A stretch of DNA of 64,000 nt from Mangifera indica (GCF_011075055.1 NW_025401096.1:124001-188000), one strand, 5' to 3'. Counted from the first letter of the stretch, positions 32,990-47,559 are shown. Notes: generated by a model not told the origin, from the letters alone. A program made the numbers and translations.

Positions 32990-34911
32990 TACTGAATGGT
33001 GTTTCATTTCTAGACGTTCTGTGTGATAACTTTGTTTCAGTGCTCGCTTGTTTCAGGGCAATCTTCAGTCTTCGGATTGTTTGTTATGTATTATTCAATG
33101 GGAGTTTAGAATTTTAAAAAATGCACTGCAATAGATTTTTGATAGTGGGCATTATTGACTGTATGTTGCAAAGTTAAGTTGCTACAGTCTAGTGTTTTAT
33201 GTATTGATTTGATAAGGCTAAGTGTTTAGTTTAATGTTTATGATTGGGAGTTGATTGATAGTGAGAAGTTTGTTCATAATCTCTGCTTAGTATAGAGAGC
33301 TGTTGTTGTTAGGAAACAAATCAAGCAAAAAAAAAAAAAAAAAATTGGAAATCAAAATAATGCACACAGAAAATGACTGATTTATGTGGTTCAATAAACA
33401 ATGCATATGTTCACACCGATATAGGTTTCTTAGTAATTTTTATGGTTATAAGATACAAGAGATATACATATTTATATATGTAGTTCTAAATAAACTCTCA
33501 TTAAACTTAGGTCCGAGGGGCTCACCCCCTTGACCCTTGGCTGCGAGGGCTACACTCCCGCTTATGTCTTTTAGGCATGATCAAACAACATAGTCAAAAA
33601 ATTGTTGGAGTATAGTGGGTATTACTGCTATGGTTTCTTGGTGTGCCGAGTTAGATATTTTCAATTGAATATTTGATGCCAAGATCAGCTGAAAATTCTG
33701 GGTGGTACTCTGGTTTTTGATGTTAAGGTATCTTGTTATTGTTATAAATTCATGCTAGTAAGATTTCTTTTGCATCCTCTTTATGCTTTTTTTTTTCTAA
33801 ACTTCTGAATGGATTGTTAGATTACTTCATTGTTGCTGCTTTGCGATGCAACATTTAAAAGAGTCTCAACATATGAGAATCTTCATTTTTCCTTGTCTGC
33901 TAAGTTGTATGAACATTTGTCACGCCTGCCACTTCAATTTCGTAAGTTTCTCGATGACTTTCTGAGTTTCGTCTAGGTCTAGGATAGTTAAATACCACAA
34001 GGAAGAAGAATATTATTAGCTCTTAGCTGATTGTGGCAGATACTTTGATGGTATGTTGGACATTGGTTAAATATAATCAAGGTGGTTCACTAGCATTGTT
34101 TTCAGTCTGCTTATGATCTTAACTCTTAAGCAAAGCAGGGTCTGTGCCAAAAATAAATATTGAATGGATTACTTCTATTCAGGTTATTAAAAAGGTCTGG
34201 AGTCGCCCCATCATTTTCATGTTTATTGTGAACTTACAGATGAAGTATTGGAGTAGTTCATTCTGGCAACTTGGCTTCACATCGTCTGTTGCAGTCATTT
34301 TCTCGTTGAAGCCAGACCCCATTTTTTTTTTTTCCATGAATCTTGTTGTGTAAATTATAATTTGAACCAATTTATAGTTGAAAGTTTTCATAGGTAAGTT
34401 ATTAACGACTTAATGAAAGCCTATATTTTAAATTACATTCTTAATGCGCATATTATGTACTGCTTTGCTATGAAAATTTCTGAAGATCCTGCAATTACAA
34501 GGAATATGCACACTATGGAGTATATGAACCGGATTGAGCCTAAACATCTTCTGATTCGAGTTCTGTTTGAATAAAAAATGGTTTGACTTGATTATGTTCG
34601 AGTTTGGTTTATGACTTGATTTGAATTCATGATTTGAGTTCATGGTTTATTGATAAAATTATTTTAATCAAATAATTGACAAAAACGGTGATGTTTTTAT
34701 ACATAAGTTGTGAACTCAAACCATAAATCAAAATTACGAATTTGAATCACTAATTTTAGTCATAAATTTGAGTGGAGTCATGTTAAAAATTGAAGTTTAG
34801 TTTGATTTAAAAAATAAATCAAATCTTTTAATTTGAAGCCGTTCAAATTTGAACTTAATGAATGTGACTCAAACTAAGTTGAGTCATGGGTCAGTTTGGT
34901 TTAGAGCCACA
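32990..34911. other. Intergenic region between BAP-like gene and PUX2 pseudogene
   Basis: The first few hundred bases are likely 3' UTR. At about 33330-33600, a poly-A run is followed by TGATTTATGTGGTTCAATAA and a GC-richer block; this resembles a degraded LTR terminus, weakly. From 34530 to 34905 there is degenerate TTTGAGTTCATGGTTTA-type repeat sequence that abuts and probably replaced the 5' end of the following gene. Confidence 0.4.
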
Positions 34912-37900
34912 AAGCCAAAACCTCTGCCAAACCCTTCTTCTCCTGTTTCTCAGAAATCGCTCGTTTCTGAAGAGAGTGGTAGGTCCGGCTTTGTGACCCT
35001 CTAATGGGTTTGACCCGTATGGTTCGTTGATCACTTCAGGGAAGCGATCACAACATGGGTATTCTTTAAATTTGTTTGAATGTCCGATTTGTGGGCAGGC
35101 TTTTAGGACTGAAGAAGAGGTTTCTTTACATGTTGAGAGTTGTGTGAATAATAGTAATAATAGCAGTTCAACTGATGATAGAAATAATAATGGTCATACT
35201 GATGGTGTTTTGGGTGAGTCTAGGAGTTAATTGGAGACTTGTGTTGGTGTGTTTTTGTCTGGGAAGCCAAAGGAAGGGTCAGTTGAAGTGGTGCGGAAAT
35301 TGTTGGGTAATGTAGTGAAGGAGCCGGAGAATACCAAGTTTAGGAGACTTCAGATGAGTGATCCAAAGATCAGGAAGGCAGTTGGCAACGTTCCTGGAGC
35401 AGTTGAGTTACTGAAGTTTCTTGGGTTTGAATTGAAGGAAGAAAGTGGGGAAATGTGGGCAGTAATGGAGGTTCCTGATGAGGAGAGGATTGGTAAGGTA
35501 GTGGAGTTGTTGTTGGTTCCAAAAAAGGTTGAAGTGCCTCGCAAATTTGAGAAGTTGAAGGAGGAGGAAGCTAAGGATGAGACCGTGGAACACATTGAGC
35601 CGATCAAGGTTGATAGACAGGTACATGGCTTGTTTTGTACTTTGTAGATGATGAATTGATGTTTATTAGCTTCAATATTTAAATGAGTCTATGATTTCAT
35701 ATAGTGCTGAGTCTGATTTATTCTTGAATTTATAACAGTGAACACCGCAGGTTAATGATTTAGGAAGGATGTTTACTTGAGTGTTTGTTGTCTGATTGTA
35801 TATGAGGTTTTAAACATGGTAGCACAATAATCGTATGACAAATTGAAATTTTCAGCAGGTTTTTGTATCCCACATTTTTGTCTTTTGAAGCTTGCTAAGT
35901 CAAATTTTACAAAAAAAAAATTCCTAAACAGCTGATTAAACCAAATAGAATATATGTTTTACAGTTCAATTACAAAGATAAGAAACAATGTTGTACAGTT
36001 CAATGTTTTACAGTTCAATTTTTGTCTTACATGTTACATGTGTTTGTTGATTGTTCTACCATTTAAGAGAAGCCACACAGTGTGTGATGAGTGGCAGATT
36101 AACATATTGTAAAATAAATGGCTATTTACCATTTAAGAGAAGTCACACATAGTATGAATTAGAAATCCTTCTTTGTCTTGAGGGAAAATTTCTATCAAAG
36201 TTTGACTATTTAAAAGTAAATGTCTGATCACTACTCTCCTAAATCATTTTTAGACATGTAAGAGGGCAGTGATCAAATATATAATAGAACAATCTAACTT
36301 TAATTGGATTTGGCCCACAAGATAAAGAAAGATTTGTAATTTAACTGGATTAGGCACACAATAAGTTGGCTTTAATCGATTTTCAAAATTTTAGAGTAGA
36401 TTAAAATTTCTGTATGTGTTTCTAATTTTGCCACGAGACAGTTCTTTAAAAGTTTGAAAGTAGATTAAAGTCAATTTAATGTGTGCCTTATTTGGTTCCT
36501 TCTCTTCTATTTGAACTAGAAATATTTTTATATCTTTTGAATCAAATCCAATCAAAATTCAATTGTTCAAGTAAATGTCCAACTATTACCCTCCTGCATC
36601 ATTCTAGACTTCAAAATAAGTTTTTATGCACTTGTCTAGGAATGATGTAGAATTGCTGTTTGAAGTCTAAGATGAAACATTAGGGCAATGGTCAAACATT
36701 TACTTAAACAATCGAACATGGGATTGGCTCACAAGATGAAGGAAGATTGCTTTTTCAAGTAGAAAAGGAGTGAACCAAATTAGGTACAAATTAAAATATG
36801 CTTTAAAGATTTGAAAGTTTGTCCACCTGCCTTGTCTAAAAGATACTTGAATATAGTGGAGTATATTGATCTTATTTTTTCCAAACCCACTTTCCCCTTC
36901 AATTACCATTTGTGAAAACAAGTTTGGACAAGGGGACAGCATAATTTACTCCATTGACATTTTTAACCCAAAGAACTCATATTTCATGGTTTATCCATGC
37001 CTGGAAATTGAAGACAAATTCTGATGATTTTCAGGAAAACTAAATAAGAAAATGCAACGCGCTATTATTGGATATCTTAATCATACATTTGGTTTGAAGT
37101 TTATACATCAGGAAATCTAAGGCTTAGACTAGGAACTGAATACAACTAGGAGTACCAAAGGCGCCTTTACCTATCTATATTCTTTCAAAGTTGTTTTGAA
37201 GAGATCATTTGGAAGGATTTCCATAGAGATTGGCTTGAGGGATTATGATGCCTAGAATCTGAACAGAATTTGCAGTATCATTGCCCCTGAAATATCTCTT
37301 TACATTTCCAATTAAATGAATGTGTCAATTTTGAGGATTTTCCACCACCATTGACCTTAAATATATGTATACTCTCTTGCTAAGACAAAGAGATGACGTC
37401 TCCCTGACACTGAAGTTTAATGCTAATATTTGAACAGAACTGGGCATATCATTATTCCTATAACCAACAGATTCTTCAATTGAATGAAATTCCAATTTAG
37501 AGAATTTTCTTGAGTATTCGTGCTCGATGTTTAAGTAATGCCTGAGATCTTGTCTTGTAAAAAAATCCATAAAACGAGACAAGAGGATTTGCTGGAGAGC
37601 TACCTACCACTAATGTTGTTGATATGATTATGTGGGGTGAATTGCTCAGTTTGTAACATCAAAGTCAATTATTTGATTTTTGGTTGAATTTATCAAATTG
37701 CTTTCCCAGTGCATTTTTGGACCATCATTTTCACCGAAATTGGCTATAAATTTCATTGGCTCAAGCATTGTCTAGAAGAGTTTCCAAAACTTCATCAAAC
37801 TATATTATAATCTATCTTATTTTTTAGCAGACTCTTTAAACCACTCATTGCCTGCTCTTTGATCTCCGAGATTAGTCTTGAATATAATGTGCATGACCGT

Positions 37901-38793
37901 GATATTATCTGCGATATGTGCTTTGTGATACACAAGTAAATCTAACAGTGTTCCCTATATTATTGCTCTGTGAGTGTAGTAGGTTTTTTTTTAAATTTAA
38001 TAAAATCCCCTTTAAATTATTTGTGTTTTCTTTTAAATTATCTGTCAACATGTCCTGTATCGATGTATCGTGAAAGTATATGAAATAATCATTTATATGG
38101 TTATTTTGGATCCGAGTCTTTTTCTCTGTACCTGAAAGCATGGCAGCAAGAATCAAGCTGCCAGATTCCTTCTACAACCTATCAGCTTTGGAGCTGAAGA
38201 GAGAAGCTAATGCGAGGAAAAACATGATTGAAGAATTGCAGCTTTTGATTCCTAGGTGTTACAGGGAGAAGCAGGTGAAAGCTGCAAAGAAGAGATACAG
38301 CAGAACTATTATCCTTGTCCAGTTTCCTGACAGAGGGGTGCTCCAAGGTGTTTTTGGCCCTTGGGAGCAAACAACCGCTCTCTATGAGGTCTGTAAATAC
38401 AGTTATGCGATAGAAATTTTATTAGTGCACATTTTTTTTAACCGAGTCTCATGTACTTAACTGGTACTGGGATAAAAATTTCAGACTGGAGCTTGCTTAA
38501 CAATAGAGCTTTGTTTTCTATTTTACTAAATTCAAGAATAGACAATACGATTTTGCATGATAATGCTAAAATGATATAAATGGTTCTCTTTGGTTTTCAG
38601 TTGGTGAGCTTGACACTGAAAGAACCCGGTTTAGAATTTGAACTGTTACATCCTGTATTAATCAAACGGCGAGTGATTGATACAGGATTTGGTCCCTTCA
38701 GCACTGATCAAATTCAAACCTGTCGAGACAGATTCAGTTGTCTTCACAGGGCTCTGTAATGAACTTGTGGAAATTATTGAACCCCTGGAATGA
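34912..38793 (+). pseudogene. PUX2: PUX2-like gene (zinc finger, PUB and UBX domains), inactivated
   Basis: Exon-like blocks are 34912-35620, about 38110-38388 and 38601-38793, with introns between, so this is a duplicated rather than processed copy. A C2HC finger (CPICG...HVESC, 35080-35140) is followed by a PUB domain (about 35270-35520) and a UBX domain spread over the last two exons ([12 protein letters not shown] ... [25 protein letters not shown]). Damage: no start exon, because repeat sequence joins at about 34910; a frameshift between about 34965 and 35000, with an in-frame stop at 34994; TAA at 35228-35230, where GAA would fit; GG instead of AG before the second block (38108-38109); and a frameshift with a short deletion near 38680-38690. 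Intact plant PUX2 proteins are CDC48/p97 adaptors; this copy cannot make one. Confidence 0.82.
36180..36720. repeat. Fold-back repeat inside the PUX2-like intron
   Basis: The block GGATTAGGCACACAATAAG (near 36342) is answered in inverse orientation by AATGTGTGCCTTATTTGG (near 36480). TAAATGTCTGATCACTACTC (near 36219) is echoed directly by AAATGTCCAACTATTACCCT (near 36573) and inversely near 36680. This indicates a MITE-like or rearranged fold-back element. Boundaries are approximate. Confidence 0.45.
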
Positions 38794-40830
38794 TGTGGAA
38801 ATCACTCCGGTATTATTCTTCGCTGTTGCTCAAATGGGGCACATCACATTATTATAGCCTCCCGGCACTGATCTCACATATCTTCAGCAGATTTTGCTTG
38901 TGTCTGATCTTTTGTTGGACCCTGTAGATATAGAATCTAGACTGTAAATTCTCATTATTTGTGCATTTGTATCATTTATATGTCCTTCACCAGGACCAAA
39001 AACTGAATTGGAATTTTAGCTCAATTCAAAATTAATATATTTGTTTATTTAATAATATTATTCATTTTTCATCAATAGACTTTCAACGATATCATGAATA
39101 AACTCAAAGCGTATGAATTCATTATCAAATTGGTTATTATGATTTCAATTTGAGCTTAAGTTAACCTAAACACGGGTTGGATTGAATCCACTGCTTCCCA
39201 AAATTATATTTAGTTTCAAAATCAAAATCAAGCTAGATGATGTTTGGATTATTTGTGAATTAATTAATTAAAAATGGAATTCTAAATATTAGTAAGTATC
39301 CAAAATAATCATGACAAATATGACATAACAACCAATCCAACCAAATTAATAATTTAAAATTCCTTTTTCTTTAGAATTTCAAGAACACAAATCAAAATAA
39401 TATTATAAGCAGAAATCATAGAGACCCACAAGCGCAAAATTGACAAACTAGAAATGATAAAACATTGAATCATAAAATGGTCGAATCACATGCCAAATCT
39501 TCTTGAATTTGATTTCCTCGAGACCCAAAAAATAAGGGAATCTGCCAAAAAAACTTTGAATTTTATGGGTTCAGTGAGATTTATCCTTTTTCTATGATAA
39601 CATTTTCTTTTCTTTCAATTGTAGCGAAAGGGGAGCTCAATTTGCTTTTGAATTATTTTGCTTTTCTGCCTTTTCAAGCCAATACTCTTTCTTTGCCTTG
39701 TCAAAGCAATTGAAGAAAAGGTTTAGGTGGACAGTTCATGAAACCAGCTAGCTTTGCTTCAACAATGCACATTGAAAAACATGTTTGTTTCCCAAGAAAT
39801 TTTATATATAATTAGAGCTATATTAAGCCAATTTGATTCAGTTTAATTTGATTTAAATTCATTTAATTCAAAAGAGTTGATTCATTTTTTAATCAAATAA
39901 AACTCAAGTCAAGGGGTGTTTGATTCACTTCAGTTCAAATTCATAGTTTGAATTTGTAATTCGTTTACAAAACAACGTTATATTGTTTATTATTAGATAA
40001 AACAATATCGTTTTATCAATAAATTACGAACTCAAACTATGAATATGAGTTACAAATTTCAATCATAAATTTAAGTCAAACTCGAATTAAATCAAGTCAA
40101 ATCATTTTTTATTCGAATTAAACTTAAACTATTTTTAATTTTTGGTTCAACGAACCTAAACTAAATTATTTTTATTTGTGTCAAACTTAAGTGGTAGGTA
40201 TTCAAACTTAGTTTGGTTTATATTACTTCTAGATATGATACCATCACAAAATATATTATACCAACTTAGTAACTCTTCAAATATAATGATAGAACAATCA
40301 AGAATGTTGACAACATCTGAGTGTACCTCGAACGAAATTTAATTTGAGAATGATTGAAATCTAAAAGAGCTAACATAACATTAATTTAAAATCAATAAGT
40401 TGAGTTTAAAACTCGACCCACATATGAAAAGTAGTCAAATTTTTAGTTCAAAATTGACTAGCTCAATCCAAATTTGAGTTTAGACCCAACTAGTTTGGTT
40501 TAACTCCAACCCCTTGAAAAGAGAGATATGAATCTTAAAAGTTCAAGCAATGACATGTTGAGATCGTTATCATATGGAAAAAGTTGCCAACAAGAATTCT
40601 AATAGTAGATAATTTATACCACTTTATTTCTTTTTTTCTTTCATCTTGCTGTCACCCACCTTTTATATGTGACATTAAATATTATTAGCAAGCTTCTTTT
40701 ATTTCACATTTTAATTATTTATTTAATTTGCCATAATCTTTCTTTATTCCTAATTTGACCCAAAAAAAATCCAATATGAAAAACGAATGCTACCACTGTC
40801 TAACTATGTTTTTATCGGTTAACTGGATTT
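38794..40830. other. Non-coding stretch after the pseudogene
   Basis: No gene. At 39820-40200 and 40380-40510 there are degenerate TTTGATTTAAATTCA / CAAACTCGAATTAAAT repeats of the same texture as those at 34.5 kb. Confidence 0.4.
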
Positions 40831-41065
40831 ATAATAAGTATTAATTTGAATATTAATATTGATAAATTATTATATAATTAAATATTTCTTTGTATTTAAT
40901 TTAAAATTATTTAATAATATTATAATATATCATTATTTATATTCAAATGGTTATTTATTATAAATATATAATATATTATTATATAATTAAATATTTTTTA
41001 ATAATAAATAATTAATTAAATTATTTAATTATATGATAATATATCAATTTATATATACCCATTAA
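40831..41065. repeat. Family A-like A+T-rich palindromes
   Basis: Two overlapping degenerate copies with ATTATATAATTAAATATT and ATTATATGATAATATATCA halves. More decayed than the copies listed elsewhere. Confidence 0.35.
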
Positions 41066-41880
41066 TATCTACACGAAAAATATCTAAAGGTATTATAGTA
41101 AATTTTCCATAATCAGAGGGAGAAAAATTTTCTCCCAAGCAAGCCTCAGGGGTAATAATGTAATTAACTAATTTAAATTAAACCCCCTCTTTCAACAATC
41201 TATATATTTTTAATTGGAGTGGTTAACTTGCCCTAATTTTTGAAAATGAAAAATATTATTAAAAATGTCCTCCCTCTTAAATGCATTAGAATACAATAGT
41301 ATCTCATATATAAACAGTCTATCGACATTTATAAATATAAGTAAATTAATATATTTTATATAATTAAATAATTTTAAATTAATAATTATAATATTTAATT
41401 ACACCATAACTAATTTGTTTGTATTATAAATTATAAATATAATATTATTTATTAAAATATTACACTAAATTTCTATGGTTATTTAATCTTTGAAAAATGT
41501 CACCTTCCACCCCGGATTAAATTATAGAAGTAGCAAATTAATTATAAAATTTCATTCACCCACCCAAAATAAATTAATGAATTTACAAATTTTATAATCA
41601 CCTTGATAATATAAAAGAATTGAGCTTGAATTTCCTTGTCATTTCAATTCCCCATTTGCCTATAGAATAAAAAATTCAGGTGCCTGGTCAACTCAGTGTG
41701 GACCACAAGAGATTAATTAATTAATTAATTAATTAATAACATAATTAAATTTGTTAATTATAGAAATAGTTAGTGCGTAATCCACAATAAAAAATAAAAA
41801 ATTAAACAACGAAGTTGACATTTGCAAAGCGTGTGAAGTTCTCTATGCCAAGGTTTTCAATATAAAAATATTTTGGTATG
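41066..41880. other. A+T-rich non-coding stretch
   Basis: No gene. A (TTAA)n run lies at about 41713-41737. Confidence 0.4.
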
Positions 41881-41884
41881 GGTG

Positions 41885-42025
41885 TTGGAAACTGAATATA
41901 TAAATAATATATATTATTATATAATTTAATAATTTTAAATTAAAAATAAAATAATATTTAATCAAATAATAATATATTATCTATACATTTATTTTATATA
42001 CTCAAAATATATACACATAATATTA
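41885..42025. repeat. Family A palindromic copy
   Basis: The core is ATATATTATTATATAATTTA ... TAATCAAATAATAATATATT around the spacer TTTTAAATTAAAAATAAAA. The flank ATATACTCAAAATATATAC is as in other copies. Confidence 0.45.
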
Positions 42026-42029
42026 TTCT

Positions 42030-44480
42030 TGAAAAATTTACTTCATTAATTATATTTTTATTTAATATAAAAGGATAGTAATATAGCTCAATGATGAAAT
42101 TGGGTTCTATGTTATTAGCAAAATAAACACAATTCCCCTATTTATTTAGTTGTTTACATTATTTTAAAAATCGAATTAAACTAATTGATCTAATAGATTG
42201 AGTTATCACTCACTAGTAAAAATGGTTTTAGTTTGCTTAAAAAACTATTTATAGAGTTAGATTAGATTAAACTGGGTAGTTTAAACAGTTGAACTAAGTA
42301 AAAAGTTTGATTTGACCTAGTCAACATAAAAATCAATTTTTCTTTTTAAATTTCATTATTATAATTTGAACTTATTTATCAATTTAAAATATGTATATCA
42401 TCAAGTTAATTTAAGTTTATTTTGATATTAAAATAATTCAGATTATATATATAAATAATAATTTATATAAAATTATTTTAAATATTATTTTTTAACAGTT
42501 AATTTATTCAATCATTGATCAAAAGGTGTGATTATCAGTTAGACCAAATCAACCCGCCCCTTTATTATATCAATATCTAATTTAATCTTGAAAACATTAC
42601 TTGTATGGGTTGATAAAAAAAGTGTAGATTAATTAAGTTTTACTGGATATTGATGGGTGAAACCAGTAGTAATGCCGTACCGAATTCCTATTAGAGCTAA
42701 CCACGTCTCATCTCATCTTTAAAGTCTATAGAAGCAGCTTTAATAGACTTTTTCATGGCTTAAGGTCAAACTATTTATGGGCTTACGACCTACCTCGGAT
42801 GGTTTTGTTTTCTTCTCTGTATAAGCAATGAATAAAGCGAGAGAGTATTTTTTGACTTTTCGTCTTCTTCTTTAATTGCTCTCCAACACATAAGATAAGA
42901 TGATTTGTATTCATCTCTCCACTTCCCTTGCAATTACGCTCTTTGATGGGATGGGATGGGATGGGAAGAAGAATGAATGAATGTATACAAGAAACTCATG
43001 CATAAGTCTCTCAACGACCCATCTACGAAGGAATTTTAATAAACATATATTGAAAGAATTTTGTATTTAAATAGAATAATAATATTATTATTATATAATT
43101 AAATATTATTATGTATATAATTTTATTGTAATATACAAAGAACAAGATCATAAATAAATAAAAAAAGGGTCATAATAATGTAAGTAAAAAGTTAGTTTCC
43201 AAAACATTTAGGGTACAATAATTACATGTTGGCAAATGGTGAAGCATGATTTGACCCTTATGGTATTAAAATTTGGTTAATTTTCAAATGGGTTACTCAT
43301 TGCAAAAACTAAGTCCCCTATGAAATTATTGTGCTTTTGATTTTATTGTGAGGTCAAGCTGAGCACTCCCTCATCAACTTTGCAAGTATACTCAGACAAG
43401 TAAAACAACAAATTAGCTCGCTCTTAAGTATGAATGAAGCATTTAATATATTTAAGATGATTATAAAAAGCAAGTTTTATTGTTATTATCATACATTTAT
43501 CAGGTTCAGTCAAAGTCATTATCACAATATCTTTAATTAATTAATTAATTAATTAATTAATGATTATCTAATAAAGTATTAATTTTCATATAAATAAAAA
43601 GTATTAATTAATGATTATCATTTATTTTTTGTAGTTGATTTGGCAAGGAATATCAAAGGGCAGGTGGAGACGCTGGAACATACAAGCTAAATCCTAGACT
43701 TCACAATCTTCAGTTTTCTTTTTGAAATAATAAGATAAATTTACCATAAAATAATATTATGCATATTTGTTCTTGGTATATATTTATATATATTATTAAA
43801 TGATTAAATATTATTTTATTTTTAATTTAAAATTATTTAATTATATAATAATATATATCAAATATATACTTATTTATATATTCAAAATAGATATATATAA
43901 TTAATTTATTTACCGTATTATTAAAGCAGTTCACATTATATGGTCAACTAAGGTTATCAGTTAACATCATACCATATATTAAAATTAAATAATTTTAAAT
44001 TAATAATAAAATAAACATAATCACATAGTAATGGGTTACTCAATTCTACCCGTATTCATTAAATTAAATATAAATATAATTAGGTTTATTTTCGCCAATT
44101 TCATATATAATTAGGTTTTTGGTTTTATTCTCTTTTCCCCAAATCAAATGTAATTAAGTTTTTTGTTTTACATTTCTTTTTCCAAGTTAAACTTAATTAA
44201 GGTTTTTTACACCTTCTTTGGTCCTCCAATTTTTTTTAATTTCAACATATTTTCTTTTCATCATATTTAGATTCATCCCGTTATGTTTTCCATAGTTTAA
44301 ATATTATATTTTTATTAAACAATAAAAAATAAAAAATTTTATTTTTATTCTAATTAAACTAAAATAAAATAATTACATTTAACAACATGAACGTGATTTG
44401 ATAAAAATTAATAGTTTTCCCTCGTAAACATAGAGATAAATAGGAAAAGAAATTTGATGTTAAAGATAAATGCTATTTCG
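42030..44480. other. Non-coding stretch with microsatellites
   Basis: No gene. A (GATGG)n run lies at about 42945-42966, a (TTAA)n run at 43532-43561, and a degenerate family A copy at about 43725-43905. A GC-richer patch at 42660-42870 has a GCAATGAATAAAGCGAGAGAG motif that could be an LTR end, but no partner was found. Confidence 0.4.
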
Positions 44481-44481
44481 C

Positions 44482-44596
<115 letters not shown>

Positions 44597-44599
44597 CCT

Positions 44600-46980
44600 T
44601 ATGATTGACAGATAAAGAAATTATTGATTACCCACACCACACATGTTAATTTAGTCAAGTAATAGTTTTGAAAACTACAATTTCAAACATTTTTACATTG
44701 AAAAATATTATTTTGAGATGTAAGATAAAAAATCAGAATCAATTAACATTAATTAATCATGATTTCTAATATAATTAATGTCTAATCCTAAAAGCAGCAA
44801 TAAAATAATTAATAAATTGTTGCTTTGGCATTGTCTTTGTCAATTACTATAATTTAATCATATAATTTAATAAATTAATCACCTTGATTGTACCTACTAT
44901 TTAAACTTATAATAATCTTCATTACTATTATAATAATTATTATTAATAAATAAAACTTTGTTTATTGCATACACCATTACTTGGTCCTAAAGCATCTTTT
45001 AATAAATTTAATATTTTAACACTAGCTAGCTTGATTGCACATGTTAACCATGTCATCGTCTTGGGAATTATTCAAAATTTTATCAATAATTATTATTATA
45101 TTTATCATTGTCAATTGCCACTTTACATGAATTGTTTATATTTTCTTACCAAAACTTACTTTACTAAATAATGTGTTTAGGTGATTGATTAAGATATTAT
45201 AATATTAATTATTGCTGATTAAGCGACATAATATTATTATTTACTTTACGTGTAAATTTGTAATTTTACTTAATTGATAATCAAATCATTGATGAGATTT
45301 TTGTATTGCCGATTGAAATACATAATTGTAGACATTGTGCAAATTAGGCTATAGTAACATCGATGAAAATATAATTGATTTTTATAATTTAACTAAAAGA
45401 GAATATTTACGATAATAAAATTATTTTGATTGCTCAAACAAATTTTCTTGAACTCGTTTATCTCAGAGAGACATTCTACATGTATGAGAATACGGTATAA
45501 CACAAAATATCAATTAAGATTTCTCAAACTATTACAAAATTTATTTATATTTCTCATTTTTATTTATAATTTTTTTTTAAATTTGTTTGGATTAACAACT
45601 AAATAAATCTTACACCCCGATTTACCCTCAAACCCAATTCTCTTAAGCTTTCAAAGATATTATATTGCTTTAATTTTTATTTATATGTCGTTAAAATTTT
45701 TTTATTTATTATTTTTTTAATCTTTACAAACTAATAAATTATTCTGGTAAAATTATTTAAATATAAAAAAAATTACTTAAAACTCTATCAATTATATTAC
45801 ACCACCATAAACATTAATAAGGAATTACATATTATTAATATTGTCATCTATATACGATGATTTAGCATGTGGATATAACTTCTACGATTAAGAAATACTG
45901 AAAAGACTAAAATCATATGATAATGATTTTAAAATAAATTAAAGAAAACTCATAATATTTAACCTTACCGAGCTGGCCTTGGAACTATCAATCATAAAAT
46001 TTATTTATTTTATGGAAAAAAAACACGTGAGATAAAAAAATTGTGGACAATTAATTATCCACCTACTGCGTGCTTACATGTGTCAGGACTCAGGAGAGTA
46101 GTGAAAGCAATAGATTATTCTAAATTAAAACACGTGTTGTCTGTTATTTAAGAAGCTTTACAGGCTGGTAACACGCTACTGATCTTTTATACCCACATTT
46201 GACGATTTTTGGTTTCCGGATTGATTTATCGAAACTTTTATCTTTTTTTTTATTGTATGTATATTTATATCACACATTCTAAAGCGTAAATAAAAATATT
46301 ATAATAATATTATATTTTTTAAATATTTTTATTGATATAACTCATATAAAAAGATAGAGCATCATCTATCTTTTTTTTCTCAGTCTTCTAACGAGAAAAG
46401 AATCACTACAGTATAAAAAAAAATCTTCAACAAAAAAGACACGTGATTGGATAATAAAATTTGTATGTTATGTATTTTTCTTTATGAACAATTAAAAATC
46501 AAATAATATATGGTAGATTCATATTCATGAGTTTATATGAAATTTAATTTTGTTGTGATTTTATGTTGTTAGATTATTTAATGTTATTTTTATTGTTTAA
46601 AGTTGTTATAATATTATATTAATGGTTATAAAATACAAAATTTTAAATTAAAAAAATTTTCAGACGAAGAACGAGTTGGTAGGCGTGGCGTCGCCAACCC
46701 CCCTTCTGGATTTATTTTTTTTAGTTTTCTTTCCAAAGCCTTATAATTGAAAAATATAAGTAAAATCAAGTTTATGAACTCATACTGACCCAATTTTAAA
46801 CTCAGTTTAATTCGAATCAATCTTTTTTAGCATAAGTTACATCAATGAGGGTATTTTAGAAAAATAAAATACTGTCATGGTATTTTTATTTAAGTTTTGA
46901 GATGAGCGATATATTTGTATACACGGTAAAAAAAAAAAGTAAAAATTTCATTTTCTCTTGTTTTATTATAATATTAGATA
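44600..46980. other. A+T-rich non-coding stretch
   Basis: No gene was recognised. A GC-rich hairpin-like patch, GGCGTGGCGTCGCC, lies at about 46683-46696 in otherwise A+T-rich DNA; its origin is unknown. Confidence 0.4.
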
Positions 46981-46984
46981 GGCC

Positions 46985-47540
46985 AGAGTTAGAAATGGAT
47001 GAAGAGGGTTGCGGTTGGATACTCTATTCTCCATTTCCGTTTCTATAAAGAATATAAATTTTTATCTCGAATTCATTTTTATTATGGAAATGATAAAGAA
47101 TTTCCAATCCTCTCCTTATGGAGAAATATCTCCTTCTTATCTTCTACCACTAACAGATAAAAAAATCTCATCTCGTCCCCTTTCTCATCTTTATAAAGAA
47201 AAAAATCTCATTTTCATATTTTCTAAAAATAATATGAATATATAAAATAATAAAATTAACTAAAATTAAAATCAATTTATTATTTCAAATATTAAAAGTA
47301 GCATATTTTAACCACTTTAATATGTACAATAAAAATATAAATAAATTTAGAAAAATAAATAATTTAAAACTATAAAAATATGTTAATATTTTAAGTAAAA
47401 ATATTAATATAAAAAAGCGAAGATGAAGACGAGGGCAGGGCAATGACACATTATCCCTTTCCCCGACCCATTCCCAATTACGGAGATATTTTTCATCATT
47501 ATTCTCATTCTCTTATTTTTATAGAGAAATCCTCTTTTTA
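46985..47540 (-). repeat. Family D repeat, copy 2
   Basis: This is the inverse-orientation copy of 1095-1635: the A+T-rich centre (47230-47410) matches the reverse complement of 1240-1475. The ends are pyrimidine-rich (CTCCATTTCCGTTTCTATAA on the left; CCCTTTCCCCGACCCATTCC on the right). Non-coding. Confidence 0.5.
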
Positions 47541-47559
47541 TTAAGGTCAAAGACCTTAA

